From Sphingorhabdus contaminans (lineage in GTDB: Bacteria > Pseudomonadota > Alphaproteobacteria > Sphingomonadales > Sphingomonadaceae), in contig NZ_VKKU01000001.1 in NCBI RefSeq assembly GCF_007280415.1, positions 310,001 through 374,000 on the forward strand: 64,000 nt of DNA, written 5' to 3'. The notes beneath the pieces were generated by a model, which saw only the letters and a program-made list of their open reading frames with translations, was not told where the DNA came from and made no database searches. The translations under genes and the position numbers were made by a program. Positions 26,839-35,260 of this stretch are shown here, piece after piece; within the stretch, counting starts at the first letter, position 1; each line of letters begins with the position of its first letter.

Positions 26839-27624
26839 GTGGCAGGCGAAAGCGGCAAAATCGATCCGATGCACCAATTCCAGATTGAGCCGCTCGCGCC
26901 GCTCAATATTGGCGGTTATGACGTCTCCTTCACCAACTCTTCGTTGTTCATGATGATCGTCCTGGGCGCTCTCTGGCTCTTCATGTGGGGCGGGATGAAG
27001 CGCGATCTGGTCCCCGGCCGCTGGCAGATGGCGGTTGAAGGCGTAACCGGTTTTGTAAACAATATGGTGACGTCCAGCGTAGGCCCCGAAGGCAAGAAAT
27101 ATGTGCCTCTCGTATTCTCGCTGTTCATGTTCATTCTCATGGCGAACTTCATGGGAATGATGCCTTTCGGTATTGTTCCCGGCGTCCATCCTTTCACGGT
27201 AACCAGCCACCTGACTGTCACCGCCGTTCTGGCCGTGCTCAGCTTCGGTACGGTATTGGTCGTCGGTTTCTGGCGCCATGGCCTGCACTTCTTCAGCCTC
27301 TTCGTTCCCCACGGCACACCCTGGTGGCTGCTGTGGCTGATCCCGCTGATCGAACTTTTCTCGTTCCTGATCCGTCCTTTCAGCCTCGCGCTTCGTCTGT
27401 TCGTTGCGATGACGGCAGGGCACGTCCTGATGAAGGTGCTTGCCGGCTTCGTCATCAACGGGCTGAATGCGCAGGCCGCATGGGTTCCGCTGGTGGTCAG
27501 CGTGCCGTCCTTCATCCTGATGATCGGCATCACCCTGCTTGAACTGCTGGTATGCGCCATTCAGGCTTATGTTTTCGCGCTTTTGACCTCGCTCTACATT
27601 AACGACGCGGTCAATTTACACTAA
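26839..27624 (+). CDS. atpB: ATP synthase F0 subunit a
   Basis: The 261-residue protein has the subunit a pattern. The essential Arg lies in I-R-P-F-S-L-A-L-R-L-F-V-A-M-T-A-G-H near residue 180, and a C-terminal Q-A-Y-V-F-A-L-L-T-S-L-Y-I helix follows. It forms the proton half-channels against the c-ring. The GTG at 26833 opens the frame, but a GTG at 26839 has AGGG at a better distance (8 bases) and is chosen here. Confidence 0.95.
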   Translation: MAGESGKIDPMHQFQIEPLAPLNIGGYDVSFTNSSLFMMIVLGALWLFMWGGMKRDLVPGRWQMAVEGVTGFVNNMVTSSVGPEGKKYVPLVFSLFMFILMANFMGMMPFGIVPGVHPFTVTSHLTVTAVLAVLSFGTVLVVGFWRHGLHFFSLFVPHGTPWWLLWLIPLIELFSFLIRPFSLALRLFVAMTAGHVLMKVLAGFVINGLNAQAAWVPLVVSVPSFILMIGITLLELLVCAIQAYVFALLTSLYINDAVNLH

Positions 27625-27666
27625 GTTTTCAACCACTCATTTTAGTTTTGAACAGGAGTTAATATC

Positions 27667-27894
27667 ATGGACGCAGAAGCAGCAAAGTTGATCGGTGCCG
27701 GTCTTGCAGCAATTGGTGCCGGCCTTGCCGCCGGTGGTGTGGGTAACGTTTTCGGATCGTTCCTTCAGGGCGCGCTTCGCAACCCTGCAGCGGCTGATGG
27801 CCAGCAGGGCCGTCTGTTCATCGGCTTCGCGGCTGCTGAACTTCTCGGTCTGCTCGCATTCGTCGTCGCGATGATCCTGATCTTCGTTGCTTAA
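27667..27894 (+). CDS. atpE: ATP synthase F0 subunit c
   Basis: The 75-residue double-helix hairpin has the glycine-rich first helix G-A-G-L-A-A-I-G-A-G-L-A-A-G-G-V-G, the polar loop R-N-P-A, and the proton-binding acid Glu in F-A-A-A-E-L-L-G-L-L. It forms the rotor ring. It is followed by an intergenic hairpin. Confidence 0.97.
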   Translation: MDAEAAKLIGAGLAAIGAGLAAGGVGNVFGSFLQGALRNPAAADGQQGRLFIGFAAAELLGLLAFVVAMILIFVA

Positions 27895-27905
27895 TTGACG
27901 GTTTT

Positions 27906-27925
27906 GCCCCGGCCTGTGCCGGGGC
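27906..27925 (+). other. GC-rich hairpin between atpE and the b' gene
   Basis: A perfect 8-base-pair stem GCCCCGGC/GCCGGGGC with loop CTGT lies 11 bases after the atpE stop. No T run follows, so it is more likely an mRNA-stability or translation-tuning element than a full terminator. Confidence 0.6.
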
Positions 27926-27954
27926 CCAATCTTCATTAAGGACAGCTAAGTATC

Positions 27955-28449
27955 ATGCCTCAAATAGCCCAAATTCTTGAAACCTATGCGTCGCAGTTTT
28001 TTTGGCTGCTGATTGTCTTTGGCCTGATCTATTTCACGATCGGCAAGGGCATGTTGCCAAAGATCGAAGCGAATATGGACGCACGTGATCGCAAGATTGC
28101 GGACGATCTTGCGGCCGCGGAACGCGCCCGTGCCGAGGCGGACAATCTGGGTGACAGCGGTGAGGCTGATCTTGCGGCAGCACGTCTGGTTGCGCAGGCA
28201 AAGGCGAACGACGCAAAGGCGAAGGCAGCGAAAGACGCGGAACAGCGTCTGGCCAAGGCAGATGCCGAGGTTGGTGCGAAACTTGCGGCGGCTGAAGCCG
28301 ATCTTGCCAAGGCAAGCGCTGCGGCAATGGCCAGCATTGAAACGGTTGCTGCTGAAGCGGCCGCAGACATCGTTGCCAAGGTTTCGGGTGCCAAGGTAAG
28401 CGCAGCGCAAGCAGCGTCGGCAGTAAAGGCGGTAATGGCAAATGGCTAA
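27955..28449 (+). CDS. atpG: ATP synthase F0 subunit b'
   Basis: The 164-residue protein has one N-terminal helix (F-F-W-L-L-I-V-F-G-L-I-Y-F) and a long Ala/Lys/Glu-rich amphipathic helix that forms the peripheral stalk. In alphaproteobacteria two divergent b subunits form a heterodimer; the copy next to atpE is usually b'. Its last 8 bases overlap the b gene. The symbol varies between annotations (atpG or atpX). Confidence 0.88.
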   Translation: MPQIAQILETYASQFFWLLIVFGLIYFTIGKGMLPKIEANMDARDRKIADDLAAAERARAEADNLGDSGEADLAAARLVAQAKANDAKAKAAKDAEQRLAKADAEVGAKLAAAEADLAKASAAAMASIETVAAEAAADIVAKVSGAKVSAAQAASAVKAVMANG

Positions 28450-29110
28450 TCAACAAGCACCCGCAACGGCCGCGACCGAAACCGATCCGCATGCCGGTCA
28501 TGACATGACGGCTGCTTCCACAACCAAGGTCGGGGAAGCCGAAAAGGCACTCGACATGCTTGAAAATGACGAAGTGCCTACGACGCACGCCGGCACGGAA
28601 GCGCATGGTGGTGAAGAGCATGCTACTCCGTCTGCACTAGGCTTCGATGCGACCATGCTCGTCGCGCTTGCCATGATCGTGGTGATTGTCCTGGCGCTCT
28701 GGAAGAAAGTACCGGCGATGATCGGTGCTGCGCTCGACAAGCAGATTTCGGGTATCAAGGAACAACTGGACCAGGCAACCGCGCTGCGCGCCGAGGCGGA
28801 AGCCATCAAGGCCGAGTATGAAGCCAAGGCAAAGCAGGCTGCTGCCGATGCAGAAGCGATGAAGGCTGCGGCAGAAGATGAAGCCAAGCTGATCGTCGCT
28901 CAGGCCAAGGAAGATGCCACCGCCCTGATCGGACGCCGCGCCAAAGCCGCCGAAGACAAGATCGCAGCCGCAGAACGCGCCGCCATCGCCGATGTCCGCG
29001 CAAAGGCCGCCAGCGCCGCTGCTGCCGCTGCGGCACAACTGATCGCCGCGCATCACGATGCAAAGGCGGATGCAAAGCTTATCGACGAGTCGATAAATTC
29101 GCTGAACTAA
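28442..29110 (+). CDS. atpF: ATP synthase F0 subunit b with His/acid-rich N-terminal extension
   Basis: The 222-residue protein has the b-subunit layout, with a membrane helix (M-L-V-A-L-A-M-I-V-V-I-V-L-A-L-W) and a long Ala-rich stalk helix. The membrane helix begins only near residue 75. The preceding extension is rich in His, Glu, Asp and Thr (D-P-H-A-G-H-D-M, T-H-A-G-T-E-A-H-G-G-E-E-H-A). It is the last gene of the operon and is followed by a terminator. Confidence 0.9.
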   Translation: MANQQAPATAATETDPHAGHDMTAASTTKVGEAEKALDMLENDEVPTTHAGTEAHGGEEHATPSALGFDATMLVALAMIVVIVLALWKKVPAMIGAALDKQISGIKEQLDQATALRAEAEAIKAEYEAKAKQAAADAEAMKAAAEDEAKLIVAQAKEDATALIGRRAKAAEDKIAAAERAAIADVRAKAASAAAAAAAQLIAAHHDAKADAKLIDESINSLN

Positions 29111-29133
29111 GATTTTTCCCGAGGGTAATTTGG

Positions 29134-29169
29134 TGCCATTTCCGCTTGTGCGGGAATGGCATCTTTTTT
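29134..29169 (+). terminator. Intrinsic terminator of the F0 operon
   Basis: A 12-base-pair stem TGCCATTTCCGC/GCGGGAATGGCA (one G-T pair), with loop TTGT and a T6 run, lies 24 bases after the b-subunit stop. Confidence 0.9.
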
Positions 29170-29268
29170 GTGCTTAATCCGTGCAAATGACCTGAATTCA
29201 CGCATCTGTCTGCCGTTGGCGGAATGGCATTGTGCAGGTTGAACTCGTCGCTTACATCACCTTCGACA

Positions 29269-31206
29269 ATGTCCAAAGCCGACCGCCCTGATCAGCCAAA
29301 TGCTGCTTCCCGCTTCAATGAGGAGAAGGCGACCTATGCGGTGCGGGGGGCGGATGCGCCGGATCTGGAGACGGGTGTTGCGGCAATTCGCAATGTCCTC
29401 AAGACCTTGCCGCACAAGCCGGGTGTGTACCGGATGCACGATGCGCGGGGCGATGTTCTGTATGTGGGCAAGGCGCGCGCGCTCAAAAACCGTGTGACCA
29501 ATTATGTGCAGATCGACCGTTTGCCAAACCGGTTACGGCGCATGGTCGCACTGACCCGGTCAATGACGATTGTCACGACCAACAGCGAAGCCGAAGCCCT
29601 GCTGCTGGAGGCGCAACTGATCAAGCGGTATCGCCCGGCCTACAATGTCCTGCTGCGCGATGACAAAAGCTTTCCCTTCATATTGCTGCGCGCCGACCAC
29701 AAATTTCCACGTATCCAGAAACATCGCGGGGCGCGTCGGCATAAGGGGCAATATTATGGCCCGTTCGCCAGCGCCGGTTCGGTCAACCAGACGCTGAACG
29801 CGCTGGAAAAGCTCTTTCTCTTGCGCAGTTGCACCGACAGTTTCTTCAACAATCGCGACCGGCCCTGTTTGTTATACCAGATCAAGCGATGCTCGGCGCC
29901 GTGCGTCGGCCGGATCGATGACCGCGCCTATGCGGATCTGGTTGCCGACGCCAAGGCATTTCTGGATGGCAAATCATCGGGCGTGCAAACAAAGCTCGCG
30001 TCCGAAATGGAAGCGGCGGCCGAGGCGCTCGATTTCGAACGCGCCGCCTTGTTGCGCGACCGGCTGAAGGCGCTGACCTTCATTCAGGGCAGCCAGGCGA
30101 TCAATGCGCAGGGCGTCGGCGATGCGGATATCTTTGCGCTCGCGCACCGCAATGGCGTTATGGGCATTCAGGCCTTTTTCATTCGCGGTGGCCAGAATTG
30201 GGGGCATCGCTCCTTCTTTCCGTCCCATGTCTCCGAACTTGGGGAAGATGAAGTTTTTACCAGCTTCCTTGCGCAATTTTACGAGGATGTGCCTCCCGCG
30301 CGTTTGATCCTGCTGGACCGGGAACTGGCCGAAGCGGACTTGTTGGCGCAGGCGCTGTCGGAACGGGCCGAGCGGAAGATCGAGATATCGGTTCCCCGGC
30401 GCGGCGACCGGGTACGCCTTGTCGCGCAGGCCACCCGCAATGCTGAAGAGGCGCTCGACCGGCGGCTTGCGGAAAGCACGACGCAAGGCAAGCTGTTGCA
30501 GGAAGTGGCGGACCTGTTCGAATTGCCCGAGCCGCCCAAGCGCATCGAAATCTATGATAACAGCCATATCCAGGGAACGAACGCGCTGGGTGCAATGGTC
30601 GTTGCAGGGCCCGAAGGGTTCATCAAGGGGCAGTATCGCAAGTTCAATATCAAACAGGCCGCGACCGACGATGATTTTGCCATGATGCGGGAGGTTTTCC
30701 AGCGCCGCTTTGCCCGCGCGCAGGAGGATGACCCCGACCGGGATAGCGGGCAGTGGCCCGATCTCGTGCTCATCGATGGTGGCAAGGGGCAGATGAGCGC
30801 GGTGAAGGCCGCGCTTGAGGAAATCGGCGTCGAGGATGTGCCTTTGATTGCCATTGCCAAGGGGCCGAACCATGGCCGCGAAGGGCGGGAGGTTTTCCAT
30901 TTCCCGGACGGCCGCGAAATCACCTTGCCGGTAAATGCGCCCGTCCTGTTTTACCTCCAGCGTTTGCGCGACGAAGTGCACCGCTTTGCCATTGGTGCGC
31001 ATCGGACCAAACGCAGCAAGGCCATCACCGCAAGTCCGCTGGACGAAGTGCCGGGCATCGGCCCCTCGCGCAAAAAGGCGCTGCTGATGCATTTCGGCAC
31101 GGCCCGTGCGGTGCGCAGCGCGAGCCTTGAAGACCTGAAAAAGGCACCGGGCGTTTCGGCGGCGGTCGCGCAGACGGTGTATGATTTCTATCATTCCAGT
31201 GGATGA
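29269..31206 (+). CDS. uvrC: UvrABC excinuclease subunit C
   Basis: The protein of about 645 residues has the full UvrC order. A GIY-YIG nuclease (G-V-Y-R-M, V-L-Y-V-G-K-A-R) is followed by a cysteine-bearing region (L-L-Y-Q-I-K-R-C-S-A-P-C-V-G) and a UVR motif near residue 250. The C-terminal RNase H-like endonuclease has E-I-Y-D-N-S-H and V-L-I-D-G-G-K-G-Q, and helix-hairpin-helix motifs (V-P-G-I-G-P-S-R-K-K-A-L) end it. It makes both incisions in nucleotide excision repair. The start is uncertain: the frame opens at 29224 and ATG 29269 lacks a clear ribosome-binding site. Confidence 0.96.
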   Translation: MSKADRPDQPNAASRFNEEKATYAVRGADAPDLETGVAAIRNVLKTLPHKPGVYRMHDARGDVLYVGKARALKNRVTNYVQIDRLPNRLRRMVALTRSMTIVTTNSEAEALLLEAQLIKRYRPAYNVLLRDDKSFPFILLRADHKFPRIQKHRGARRHKGQYYGPFASAGSVNQTLNALEKLFLLRSCTDSFFNNRDRPCLLYQIKRCSAPCVGRIDDRAYADLVADAKAFLDGKSSGVQTKLASEMEAAAEALDFERAALLRDRLKALTFIQGSQAINAQGVGDADIFALAHRNGVMGIQAFFIRGGQNWGHRSFFPSHVSELGEDEVFTSFLAQFYEDVPPARLILLDRELAEADLLAQALSERAERKIEISVPRRGDRVRLVAQATRNAEEALDRRLAESTTQGKLLQEVADLFELPEPPKRIEIYDNSHIQGTNALGAMVVAGPEGFIKGQYRKFNIKQAATDDDFAMMREVFQRRFARAQEDDPDRDSGQWPDLVLIDGGKGQMSAVKAALEEIGVEDVPLIAIAKGPNHGREGREVFHFPDGREITLPVNAPVLFYLQRLRDEVHRFAIGAHRTKRSKAITASPLDEVPGIGPSRKKALLMHFGTARAVRSASLEDLKKAPGVSAAVAQTVYDFYHSSG

Positions 31207-31263
31207 AGCTGCAATCATGCGACATAGTCGGCGCAGAGATGATTTTTGGAGCAGGGGACGAAT

Positions 31264-32154
31264 ATGCCAACCATCAACGCCAACGGCATAGAGATTTATT
31301 ATGAGGAAGCAGGCGCATCGGACGCGCCGGTGATTTTGCTCGTTATGGGGCTGGGGACACAGATGATTGCCTGGCCGGATGACCTGATCCAGGGATTGGT
31401 CGCCCAAGGTTTCCGGGTCATCCATTATGACAATCGCGACGTCGGACTGTCGCAGCGCATGGACGGCGCCCCTGCCGGCAGTCTGGTTTGGGCCATGCTC
31501 GCCTCGCGCTTCGGTCTGCCGGTGAAAACGGCCTACAGCCTGACGGACATGGCAAGGGACGGCATCGGATTGCTGGACGCCCTCGATATTGGGCAGGCGC
31601 ATATCGTCGGCGCCTCCATGGGCGGCATGATCGTGCAGTTGATGGCGGCTCATTTCCCCGACAGGGTACGGAGCATGACCTCCATCATGTCCTCCAGCGG
31701 CAGGCCGGGTTTGCCCGGACCGCGGGCGGATATCCGCAAACGCCTGATGGCGCCCCGGCCGTCCAATCCGACGCGTGAAGAGGCGGTCCGGCTGGGCGCG
31801 GAAGCGCTTGAGTCCATATCATTCGCCGATCCGGCGCGCCCACCAAGCGCCTATGCCGAAATGGCCGCCCGGGCATTTGACCGCGGCTATTATCCCATCG
31901 GCATGAAGCGCCAGTTGCTGGCCATTGTCGCGGATGGCAGCCGGGTCGACCGGTTGAAATCGATCAAGGTGCCAACTCTTGTCGTCCACGGCGGCGCAGA
32001 CCCTCTGGTGCCGAAAGAAGGCAGCGAGGATATCGCCCGCCACATCGCCGGTGCCCGGCTGGAGATTATTGACGATATGGCACATGACCTTCCGCCTTCG
32101 CAGGTGGGCCGCATGATTGACCTGATTGCCAGTCACGCGGCCTCGGTGCACTAA
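31264..32154 (+). CDS. Alpha/beta hydrolase
   Basis: The 296-residue protein has the alpha/beta hydrolase fold, with an oxyanion segment (L-L-V-M-G-L-G-T-Q), a nucleophile elbow G-A-S-M-G-G-M near residue 118, an acidic residue after V-V-H-G-G-A-D and a late His in D-M-A-H-D-L-P. The substrate is unknown. An AGGGGACG site precedes the ATG at 31264. Its 3' end overlaps the convergent yjhX-like gene by 4 bases. Confidence 0.85.
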   Translation: MPTINANGIEIYYEEAGASDAPVILLVMGLGTQMIAWPDDLIQGLVAQGFRVIHYDNRDVGLSQRMDGAPAGSLVWAMLASRFGLPVKTAYSLTDMARDGIGLLDALDIGQAHIVGASMGGMIVQLMAAHFPDRVRSMTSIMSSSGRPGLPGPRADIRKRLMAPRPSNPTREEAVRLGAEALESISFADPARPPSAYAEMAARAFDRGYYPIGMKRQLLAIVADGSRVDRLKSIKVPTLVVHGGADPLVPKEGSEDIARHIAGARLEIIDDMAHDLPPSQVGRMIDLIASHAASVH

Positions 32155-32408
32155 CGGTTGTCGAGTTGCGCCCTTACGGCGCGCAGGCCCTGTCGCGTAA
32201 TGCGGTAGGGTGCGCCGCCAAGGCTGCCGATCAGTTTTCTGCGCCGCAGTTTTTGAAAGACAGCCAGGGTGCAGTCGGCAAGACGCCAGCCGTCGCGGTT
32301 CATACAGTCGACTTCGACAATATGACCGCGATCGTCAAAGCGGTGTATGATTGAACCGCCCTGGGCCAACGCGTGCAACACGCGTTGTTCCTGTTTTGAA
32401 ATGTTCAT
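32151..32408 (-). CDS. yjhX: YjhX-family (UPF0386) protein, putative toxin-like
   Basis: The 85-residue protein starts [18 protein letters not shown] and contains L-A-D-C-T-L-A-V-F-x-K-L-R-R-R-K-L-I and G-G-A-P-Y-R-I-T-R-x-G-L. This is a close match to the UPF0386/YjhX family. The fold looks like a winged helix. Members are listed as toxins in some databases, but no antitoxin-like gene sits beside this one. The base run before its ATG has no normal Shine-Dalgarno sequence and forms one arm of the structured element at 32413-32511. Confidence 0.8.
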   Translation of the reverse strand: MNISKQEQRVLHALAQGGSIIHRFDDRGHIVEVDCMNRDGWRLADCTLAVFQKLRRRKLIGSLGGAPYRITRQGLRAVRAQLDNR

Positions 32409-32412
32409 GGGA

Positions 32413-32511
32413 GATAACCCGTTGGATAAGTTTAGGGACCGGCCTGTGCGCTACGCATGGCCGGGGGCTAAAACTTCAGCGTTGCGGATGACCCGCAATC
32501 ACTGGGTTATC
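32413..32511. ncRNA. Candidate structured RNA element (three-way junction)
   Basis: Within 99 bases there is an outer stem GATAACCC (32413-32420) with GGGTTATC (32504-32511). Inside it is a long hairpin: AAGTTTAG/CTAAAACTT (32428-32435 with 32468-32476), then CCGGCC/GGCCGG (32439-32444 with 32459-32464), then GTGCG/CGCAT with a 3-base loop. A second hairpin is TTGCGG/CCGCAA (32482-32487 with 32493-32498). Three positions pair as G-U on the plus-strand RNA but would be A-C mismatches on the minus strand, which hints at a plus-strand RNA. On the minus strand it would be the leader of the yjhX-like gene. I do not recognise the class. Confidence 0.5.
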
Positions 32512-32551
32512 GGGTGGCAATCTCTTGCATAAATTCCTCAATTGGACCTTC

Positions 32552-32579
32552 AGAATATCGCCCGCCCGGATTTTTGCAA
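32552..32579 (-). promoter_or_regulatory. Possible promoter for the yjhX-like gene and its structured leader
   Basis: On the minus strand TTGCAA (32574-32579) and TATTCT (32552-32557) are 16 bases apart. A transcript from here would carry the whole structured element before the yjhX start. Weak consensus match only. Confidence 0.3.
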
Positions 32580-32651
32580 GCCCGCCTGTTTTTTGCTGCG
32601 CTGCACAATTTTACACTTGCGCGCGGCTGTGGCTGCGATAATTTGGGCTCC

Positions 32652-32957
32652 ATGTCGACGAACCAACTTCTCCTGGAAGCCATTGCGCTGAAAAAATGTG
32701 TGACGGCGGTGTATAATGGCGTGGCCATGAAACTTGCGCCGCATGTCCTGTATACAAAGAATAACGCGTTGTTCATCGATGCGATAACGCTTGAAAAGCA
32801 TGGCGAACCGCCGCGTGAGAAAAAGCTCGGGGCCTTTCACCTGCAGGGGCTGAACGATCTGCAGATTACCGACAGCCATTTCGAGATTGATGAACTGTTC
32901 GAACCGGAAGCCGAAAAATATGAAGGCGCGGCCCTGTTCAAAATCAGCGAAAATTAG
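32652..32957 (+). CDS. Conserved-looking protein of unknown function, 101 residues
   Basis: The protein begins M-S-T-N-Q-L-L-L-E-A-I-A-L-K-K-C-V-T-A-V-Y-N-G and is mainly beta and charged, ending E-G-A-A-L-F-K-I. The pattern (basic helix, V-T-A-x-Y-N-G, then N-A-L-F-I-D-A) is loosely like WYL-domain ligand-binding modules, but I cannot assign a family. The frame is open to 32514; the ATG at 32652 gives the compact protein. It lies 37 bases upstream of recO and may be co-transcribed with it. Confidence 0.6.
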   Translation: MSTNQLLLEAIALKKCVTAVYNGVAMKLAPHVLYTKNNALFIDAITLEKHGEPPREKKLGAFHLQGLNDLQITDSHFEIDELFEPEAEKYEGAALFKISEN

Positions 32958-32994
32958 GGATATCGCTTTCGGTACCGGCTTGGCATGATGGCTT

Positions 32995-33585
32995 ATGCAT
33001 ATCAGCGCCACGGCCATTATCTGTTCGGTTCGCAGCCACGGGGAAACCGGGGCGATCGTCCGGGCCTTCTGCGCTGATGAAGGAATGCTCGCCGGCTATG
33101 TGCAAGGCGCGCGCGGGCGGAATTTGCGCCCCGTGCTCATCCCCGGCAATGTCATAAAGGGGGAGTGGCGCGTCCGGACAGCGGGGCAACTGGCATCGTT
33201 GGTGGCCGAACCTGTTCACAGCCGTGCGCATTTGCTGTCGGAACCGCTTGCGATTGCGGCGATTGACTGGGTGACGGCCCTGACGGCTGCGACATTGCCC
33301 GAGGGGCATCCCTATCCCCGGCTGCACAGTGCATTGGATGGCTTGCTCTCCGCAATTGAACTGGCCCCTGCGGCGCGGATATGGGCGGGCGCGGTGGCGC
33401 AGTACGAGACCCTGCTGCTCGCCGAGCTTGGCTATGCGCAAGAGACCGAGGTTGAAGGCGCCCCGGTCGCCATGATGGCGCAGAACAGGGAGCGGCTGGT
33501 GGCCCATGTGCTGGGCGAGCGCCGCATAGATGTGATGGCGGCGCGGGAACGACTGGTGGATAGGTTAAAAAGGGCGGTTGCCTAA
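32995..33585 (+). CDS. recO: DNA repair protein RecO
   Basis: The 196-residue protein starts with the RecO OB-fold: [19 protein letters not shown], then G-Y-V-Q-G-A-R-G-R, and V-L-I-P-G-N-V. An alpha-helical C-terminal part follows. It loads RecA onto SSB-coated DNA in the RecFOR pathway. It is shorter than the Escherichia coli protein (about 240 residues) and shows no cysteine zinc site. Confidence 0.9.
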   Translation: MHISATAIICSVRSHGETGAIVRAFCADEGMLAGYVQGARGRNLRPVLIPGNVIKGEWRVRTAGQLASLVAEPVHSRAHLLSEPLAIAAIDWVTALTAATLPEGHPYPRLHSALDGLLSAIELAPAARIWAGAVAQYETLLLAELGYAQETEVEGAPVAMMAQNRERLVAHVLGERRIDVMAARERLVDRLKRAVA

Positions 33586-33649
33586 TCGGGGCGGGGACGG
33601 CAAGGGAAACCGGACTTTTCTTATCATTTGCCAGAAGGATATCGGACCC

Positions 33650-34693
33650 GTGCTTATTGCTTTGCTTCCCGGCGACGGAATTGGACCCGAAGTCATCGCA
33701 CAGACCCGCCGCGTGCTGGAAGCGCTATCGATCGACTCGCTCGATTTTGAAGAAGCCCTTGTCGGCGGTGCGGCCTATAAGGCGACCGGCCATCCTCTGC
33801 CGCCCGAAACGCTGGACCTTGCAAAACGCGCCGATGCGATTTTATTTGGCGCGGTGGGCGATCCCGATTGCGACGCGCTGGAGCGGCATTTGCGCCCCGA
33901 ACAGGCAATATTGGGTTTGCGCAAAGAACTTGGCCTTTTTGCCAATTTGCGCCCCGCAAAACTGTTTCCGGAACTGGCGGATGCGAGCGCCTTGCGTCCC
34001 GAAGTCGCCAGCCAGATCGATATGGTCATCGTGCGCGAGCTGAACGGCGATGTCTATTTTGGCGAAAAGGGCATGCGCACCACAGCCGATGGCAAGCGCG
34101 AAGGCTATGACATCATGTCCTATAATGAGGATGAAGTCCGCCGGATTGCCCGTGTCGGTTTTGAAACGGCGATGGCGCGCGGTAAAAAGCTGTGCTCGGT
34201 GGACAAGGCCAATGTACTGGAAACCTCGCAATTGTGGCGCGATGTAGTGATCGAAACCGCGAAGGAATATCCGGACGTGGCGCTCAGCCACATGTATGTC
34301 GATAATGCCGCCATGCAGTTGGTCCGCAATCCGGGCCAGTTCGATGTCATCGTCACCGGCAATCTTTTCGGCGATATCCTGTCCGACCAGGCCAGCATGT
34401 GCGCCGGATCAATCGGCATGCTGCCCAGCGCATCACTCGATAACGCAAAGAAGGGGCTTTATGAGCCCATTCACGGCAGCGCACCTGACATTGCCGGACA
34501 AGGGAAAGCCAACCCGCTGGCGACCATATTGTCCGCGGCCATGATGCTGCGCTATTCGCTTGATCATGCGCAGGAGGCCAGTCGCGTCGAAGCTGCGGTT
34601 GCCAGAGCGCTGGCAGCCGGGGCGCGATCCCCGGACTTGGGAGGCAGCATGTCCACCCAGCAGATGGGTGAGGCTGTGCTGGAGGCATTGTGA
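33650..34693 (+). CDS. leuB: 3-isopropylmalate dehydrogenase
   Basis: The 347-residue protein has the LeuB/isocitrate dehydrogenase fold: [11 protein letters not shown] at the N-terminus, [21 protein letters not shown], and the metal-binding aspartates around F-G-D-I-L-S-D-Q-A. It oxidises and decarboxylates 3-isopropylmalate with NAD+ in leucine synthesis. The frame opens at a TTG at 33578, but the GTG at 33650 has an AAGGA site and gives the standard N-terminus. The GNAT gene starts inside its stop codon. Confidence 0.96.
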   Translation: MLIALLPGDGIGPEVIAQTRRVLEALSIDSLDFEEALVGGAAYKATGHPLPPETLDLAKRADAILFGAVGDPDCDALERHLRPEQAILGLRKELGLFANLRPAKLFPELADASALRPEVASQIDMVIVRELNGDVYFGEKGMRTTADGKREGYDIMSYNEDEVRRIARVGFETAMARGKKLCSVDKANVLETSQLWRDVVIETAKEYPDVALSHMYVDNAAMQLVRNPGQFDVIVTGNLFGDILSDQASMCAGSIGMLPSASLDNAKKGLYEPIHGSAPDIAGQGKANPLATILSAAMMLRYSLDHAQEASRVEAAVARALAAGARSPDLGGSMSTQQMGEAVLEAL

Positions 34694-35229
34694 ATCCGGC
34701 AGCGGGCTTACCGTTGATACGGACGGAAAGGCTTCTGCTTCGTGCTTTTGCCAATGCTGACGCGGATAATCTGGTCAGAATCGCCGGACAGAGGTCAATT
34801 GCCGACACAACCATTTCGGTTCCCCATCCCTTCACGCGCGCGGACGCACTCCAATGGATTGAACGGAGCCAATCCGAAACATTAGCTAGCGACCACATTG
34901 GTTTTGCCGTTGCCGATCATCATGGTGAATTGATTGGATATGCGGGATTGCATGACATCAATCGGGAGCATGGCCAGGCCGAGCTTGCCTTTTGGATTGA
35001 TCCGATGCGGCAGGGGCAGGGATTTGCGTTTGAAGCCGCCAAAGGGGTAGTGAATTTTGCGTTTGATTCCCTCGAGATTCACCGGATTTGCGCATATCAT
35101 ATGACGCGCAACGAGGCATCGGGCAAACTACTCAAAAAACTTGGTTTTGAACAGGAAGGTTATCTTCGGCACCGTGTTCGCAAATGGGGCCAATTTGAAG
35201 ATGTGAAGTTATGGGCGCTTTTGCGTTGA
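34690..35229 (+). CDS. GNAT-family N-acetyltransferase (RimJ/RimL-like)
   Basis: The 179-residue protein starts with a GTG overlapping the leuB stop. It has the RimJ/RimL-type GNAT pattern: [14 protein letters not shown], an acetyl-CoA-binding segment [13 protein letters not shown], and the C-terminal [13 protein letters not shown]. It transfers an acetyl group to an N-terminus or small amine; the substrate is unknown. Confidence 0.85.
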   Translation: MNPAAGLPLIRTERLLLRAFANADADNLVRIAGQRSIADTTISVPHPFTRADALQWIERSQSETLASDHIGFAVADHHGELIGYAGLHDINREHGQAELAFWIDPMRQGQGFAFEAAKGVVNFAFDSLEIHRICAYHMTRNEASGKLLKKLGFEQEGYLRHRVRKWGQFEDVKLWALLR

Positions 35230-35260
35230 CCTCGTTTTGCTGCCTCGGCAAAGACCGGCT

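Noticed and set aside
28029-29075. Several minus-strand frames opposite the b and b' genes
   Set aside because: They have low-complexity Ala/Ser/Pro/Arg composition that mirrors the Ala/Lys-rich stalk helices.
29974-31653. 559-residue minus-strand frame opposite uvrC
   Set aside because: It is antisense to conserved UvrC domains and has no recognisable motif or ribosome-binding site.
32413-32511. Hammerhead ribozyme or tRNA-like element
   Set aside because: No CUGAUGA/GAAA core is present and there is no T-arm sequence. The three-way shape alone is not enough.
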